From Brevundimonas vesicularis NBRC 12165 (lineage in GTDB: Bacteria; Pseudomonadota; Alphaproteobacteria; Caulobacterales; Caulobacteraceae), in contig NZ_BCWM01000006.1 of the NCBI RefSeq assembly GCF_001592205.1, positions 62,001 to 126,000 of the forward strand: a DNA stretch of 64,000 nt. The letters run 5' to 3'. The notes beneath the pieces are model-generated. The model did no database searches. It was not told the DNA's origin and was given only the letters and a program-made list of their open reading frames with translations. Below, in pieces: positions 63,342 to 64,000 of the stretch (position 1 is the stretch's first letter; each line of letters starts with the position of its first letter). Made by a program: the position numbers and the translations under genes.

Positions 63342-63487
63342 TGAAATTGACCTGCCGGGTTATCAGCGGATCGTTTCTCCGACGTACGCCAGTCTACGCC
63401 AAAACAAGAAAATGTCTAATTAAATCAATCGTGTAATATCGCGATATAGCGTGCATCCGGCGGGGTTCGGAAAGCGCCAAATCGGCA

Positions 63488-63533
63488 TCTCTTAATCAGC
63501 GGGTCGTAGGTTCGAACCCTACATCACCCACCA
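63488..63533 (+). other. attR: displaced 3' part of tRNA-Lys(CTT)
   Basis: From the anticodon loop (CTT at 63491-63493) through the T arm (GTAGG/CCTAC around TTCGAAC) to ACCCA-CCA, the sequence is the 3' end of a lysine tRNA. The preceding bases do not pair with the anticodon stem (GGCAT against TCAGC) and no 5' half is present. This is what remains at the far end after integration into the tRNA 3' end; the reconstituted gene should be at the left end. Confidence 0.88.
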
Positions 63534-63621
63534 TCGTCTTTCCCTAGCTTCCCAACAGCCTCTTGGATTTCGCGCGGCGTGGCTTAAATGCCGATGCCTG
63601 CCGCTGAACGGAATCCGACCT

Positions 63622-64000
63622 ATGGCCGACTACGACTACGACCTCTTCGTCATCGGCGCCGGTTCAGGCGGGGTGCGAGCGGCGCGGCTGACGGCGCTGG
63701 ACGGCAAGAAGGTCGCGGTCGCCGAGGAATATCGGGTCGGCGGCACCTGCGTCATTCGTGGCTGTGTGCCCAAGAAGTTCATGGTCATGGCGTCCGAGGT
63801 CAGCCACGCGCTCGAGATCGCCGAGGGCTACGGCTGGTCGTTCGACAATGCGAAGTTCGACTGGCCCACCTTCCTTGAAGCCAAGGATGTCGAAATCGCG
63901 CGCCTGTCCGGCATCTATGCCGCCAATCTGGGCAAGGCCGGGGTCGAACTGGTCCACGGGCGGGCGGTTCTGAAAGACGCCCATACTGTGGAGATCGTCG
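63622..64000 (+). CDS. gor: Glutathione reductase (partial, N-terminal 126 aa)
   Basis: Open from ATG 63622 to the window edge. FAD-binding GAGSGG at 12-17 and the redox-active disulfide GGTCVIRGCVPKK (Cys43, Cys48) identify the pyridine nucleotide-disulfide oxidoreductase family; the RGCVPKK form is that of glutathione reductase. It reduces GSSG with NADPH. A core chromosomal gene that marks the outside of the mobile element. Confidence 0.93.
   Translation, partial: MADYDYDLFVIGAGSGGVRAARLTALDGKKVAVAEEYRVGGTCVIRGCVPKKFMVMASEVSHALEIAEGYGWSFDNAKFDWPTFLEAKDVEIARLSGIYAANLGKAGVELVHGRAVLKDAHTVEIV

Noticed and set aside
63450..63533. Complete tRNA-Lys gene
   Set aside because: The D arm and acceptor 5' strand are absent and the anticodon stem cannot pair, so only the 3' part is present.

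Overview
GC-rich DNA with the codon habits of an alphaproteobacterium. Caulonodin-type lasso peptides, GAAC-N7-GAAC LexA boxes and an imuA-imuB-dnaE2 cassette point to Caulobacterales (Brevundimonas/Caulobacter-like; an inference without a database search). Nearly the whole window reads as one integrative and conjugative element (ICE). Its right end lies at 63,488-63,533, where a displaced 3' piece of a tRNA-Lys(CTT) gene sits between the integrase gene and a chromosomal glutathione reductase gene. The left end, which should carry the intact tRNA, is outside the window.

Layout. 1-3,212: lasso peptide cluster on the minus strand (GntR regulator, two precursors, B protease, C cyclase running off the left edge). 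3,403-16,321: two regulators, then a complete VirB/VirD4 type IV secretion operon (virB1-virB11 plus virD4, an EexN-like lipoprotein, a small membrane protein and an LPD7 protein), mostly with 4-base start/stop overlaps. 16,453-26,658: divalent metal efflux cargo (CzcCBA, HupE/UreJ, membrane anchor, MFS exporter, His-rich protein, and an acyltransferase gene broken by an amber codon). 26,820-28,430: relaxase, MobC-like accessory protein and a likely oriT with an RP4-like nick site. 28,541-31,871: ICE housekeeping (ArdC antirestriction, DUF736, SRAP).

32,022-40,398: the SOS mutasome imuA-imuB-dnaE2, with a three-gene ABC-3C conflict system inserted between imuB and dnaE2. Separate LexA boxes precede imuA and dnaE2. 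40,427-44,893: a minus-strand accessory block (DUF3800 protein coupled to a 26-residue membrane microprotein; an MNT-HEPN fusion with three unknown partners; one further unknown). 45,210-54,763: orphan ParB, an HNH/membrane-protein gene pair, an EEP-family lipoprotein, a CoiA-like protein, and hipBA behind four evenly spaced palindromic operators. 54,850-60,859: the strongest candidate for a new defence system, an overlapping three-gene operon of a STAND-like NTPase with an N-terminal nuclease, a PD-(D/E)XK nuclease and a Lit-like HExxH peptidase. 60,902-63,289: a HEPN-like gene and the tyrosine integrase.

Together the element carries its own transfer (T4SS, relaxase, oriT), establishment (ArdC, ParB, TA) and integration functions, with an antibiotic-type peptide cluster, metal resistance, mutagenic repair and several stacked defence modules as cargo. 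All calls come from reading the sequence; no similarity search was run.
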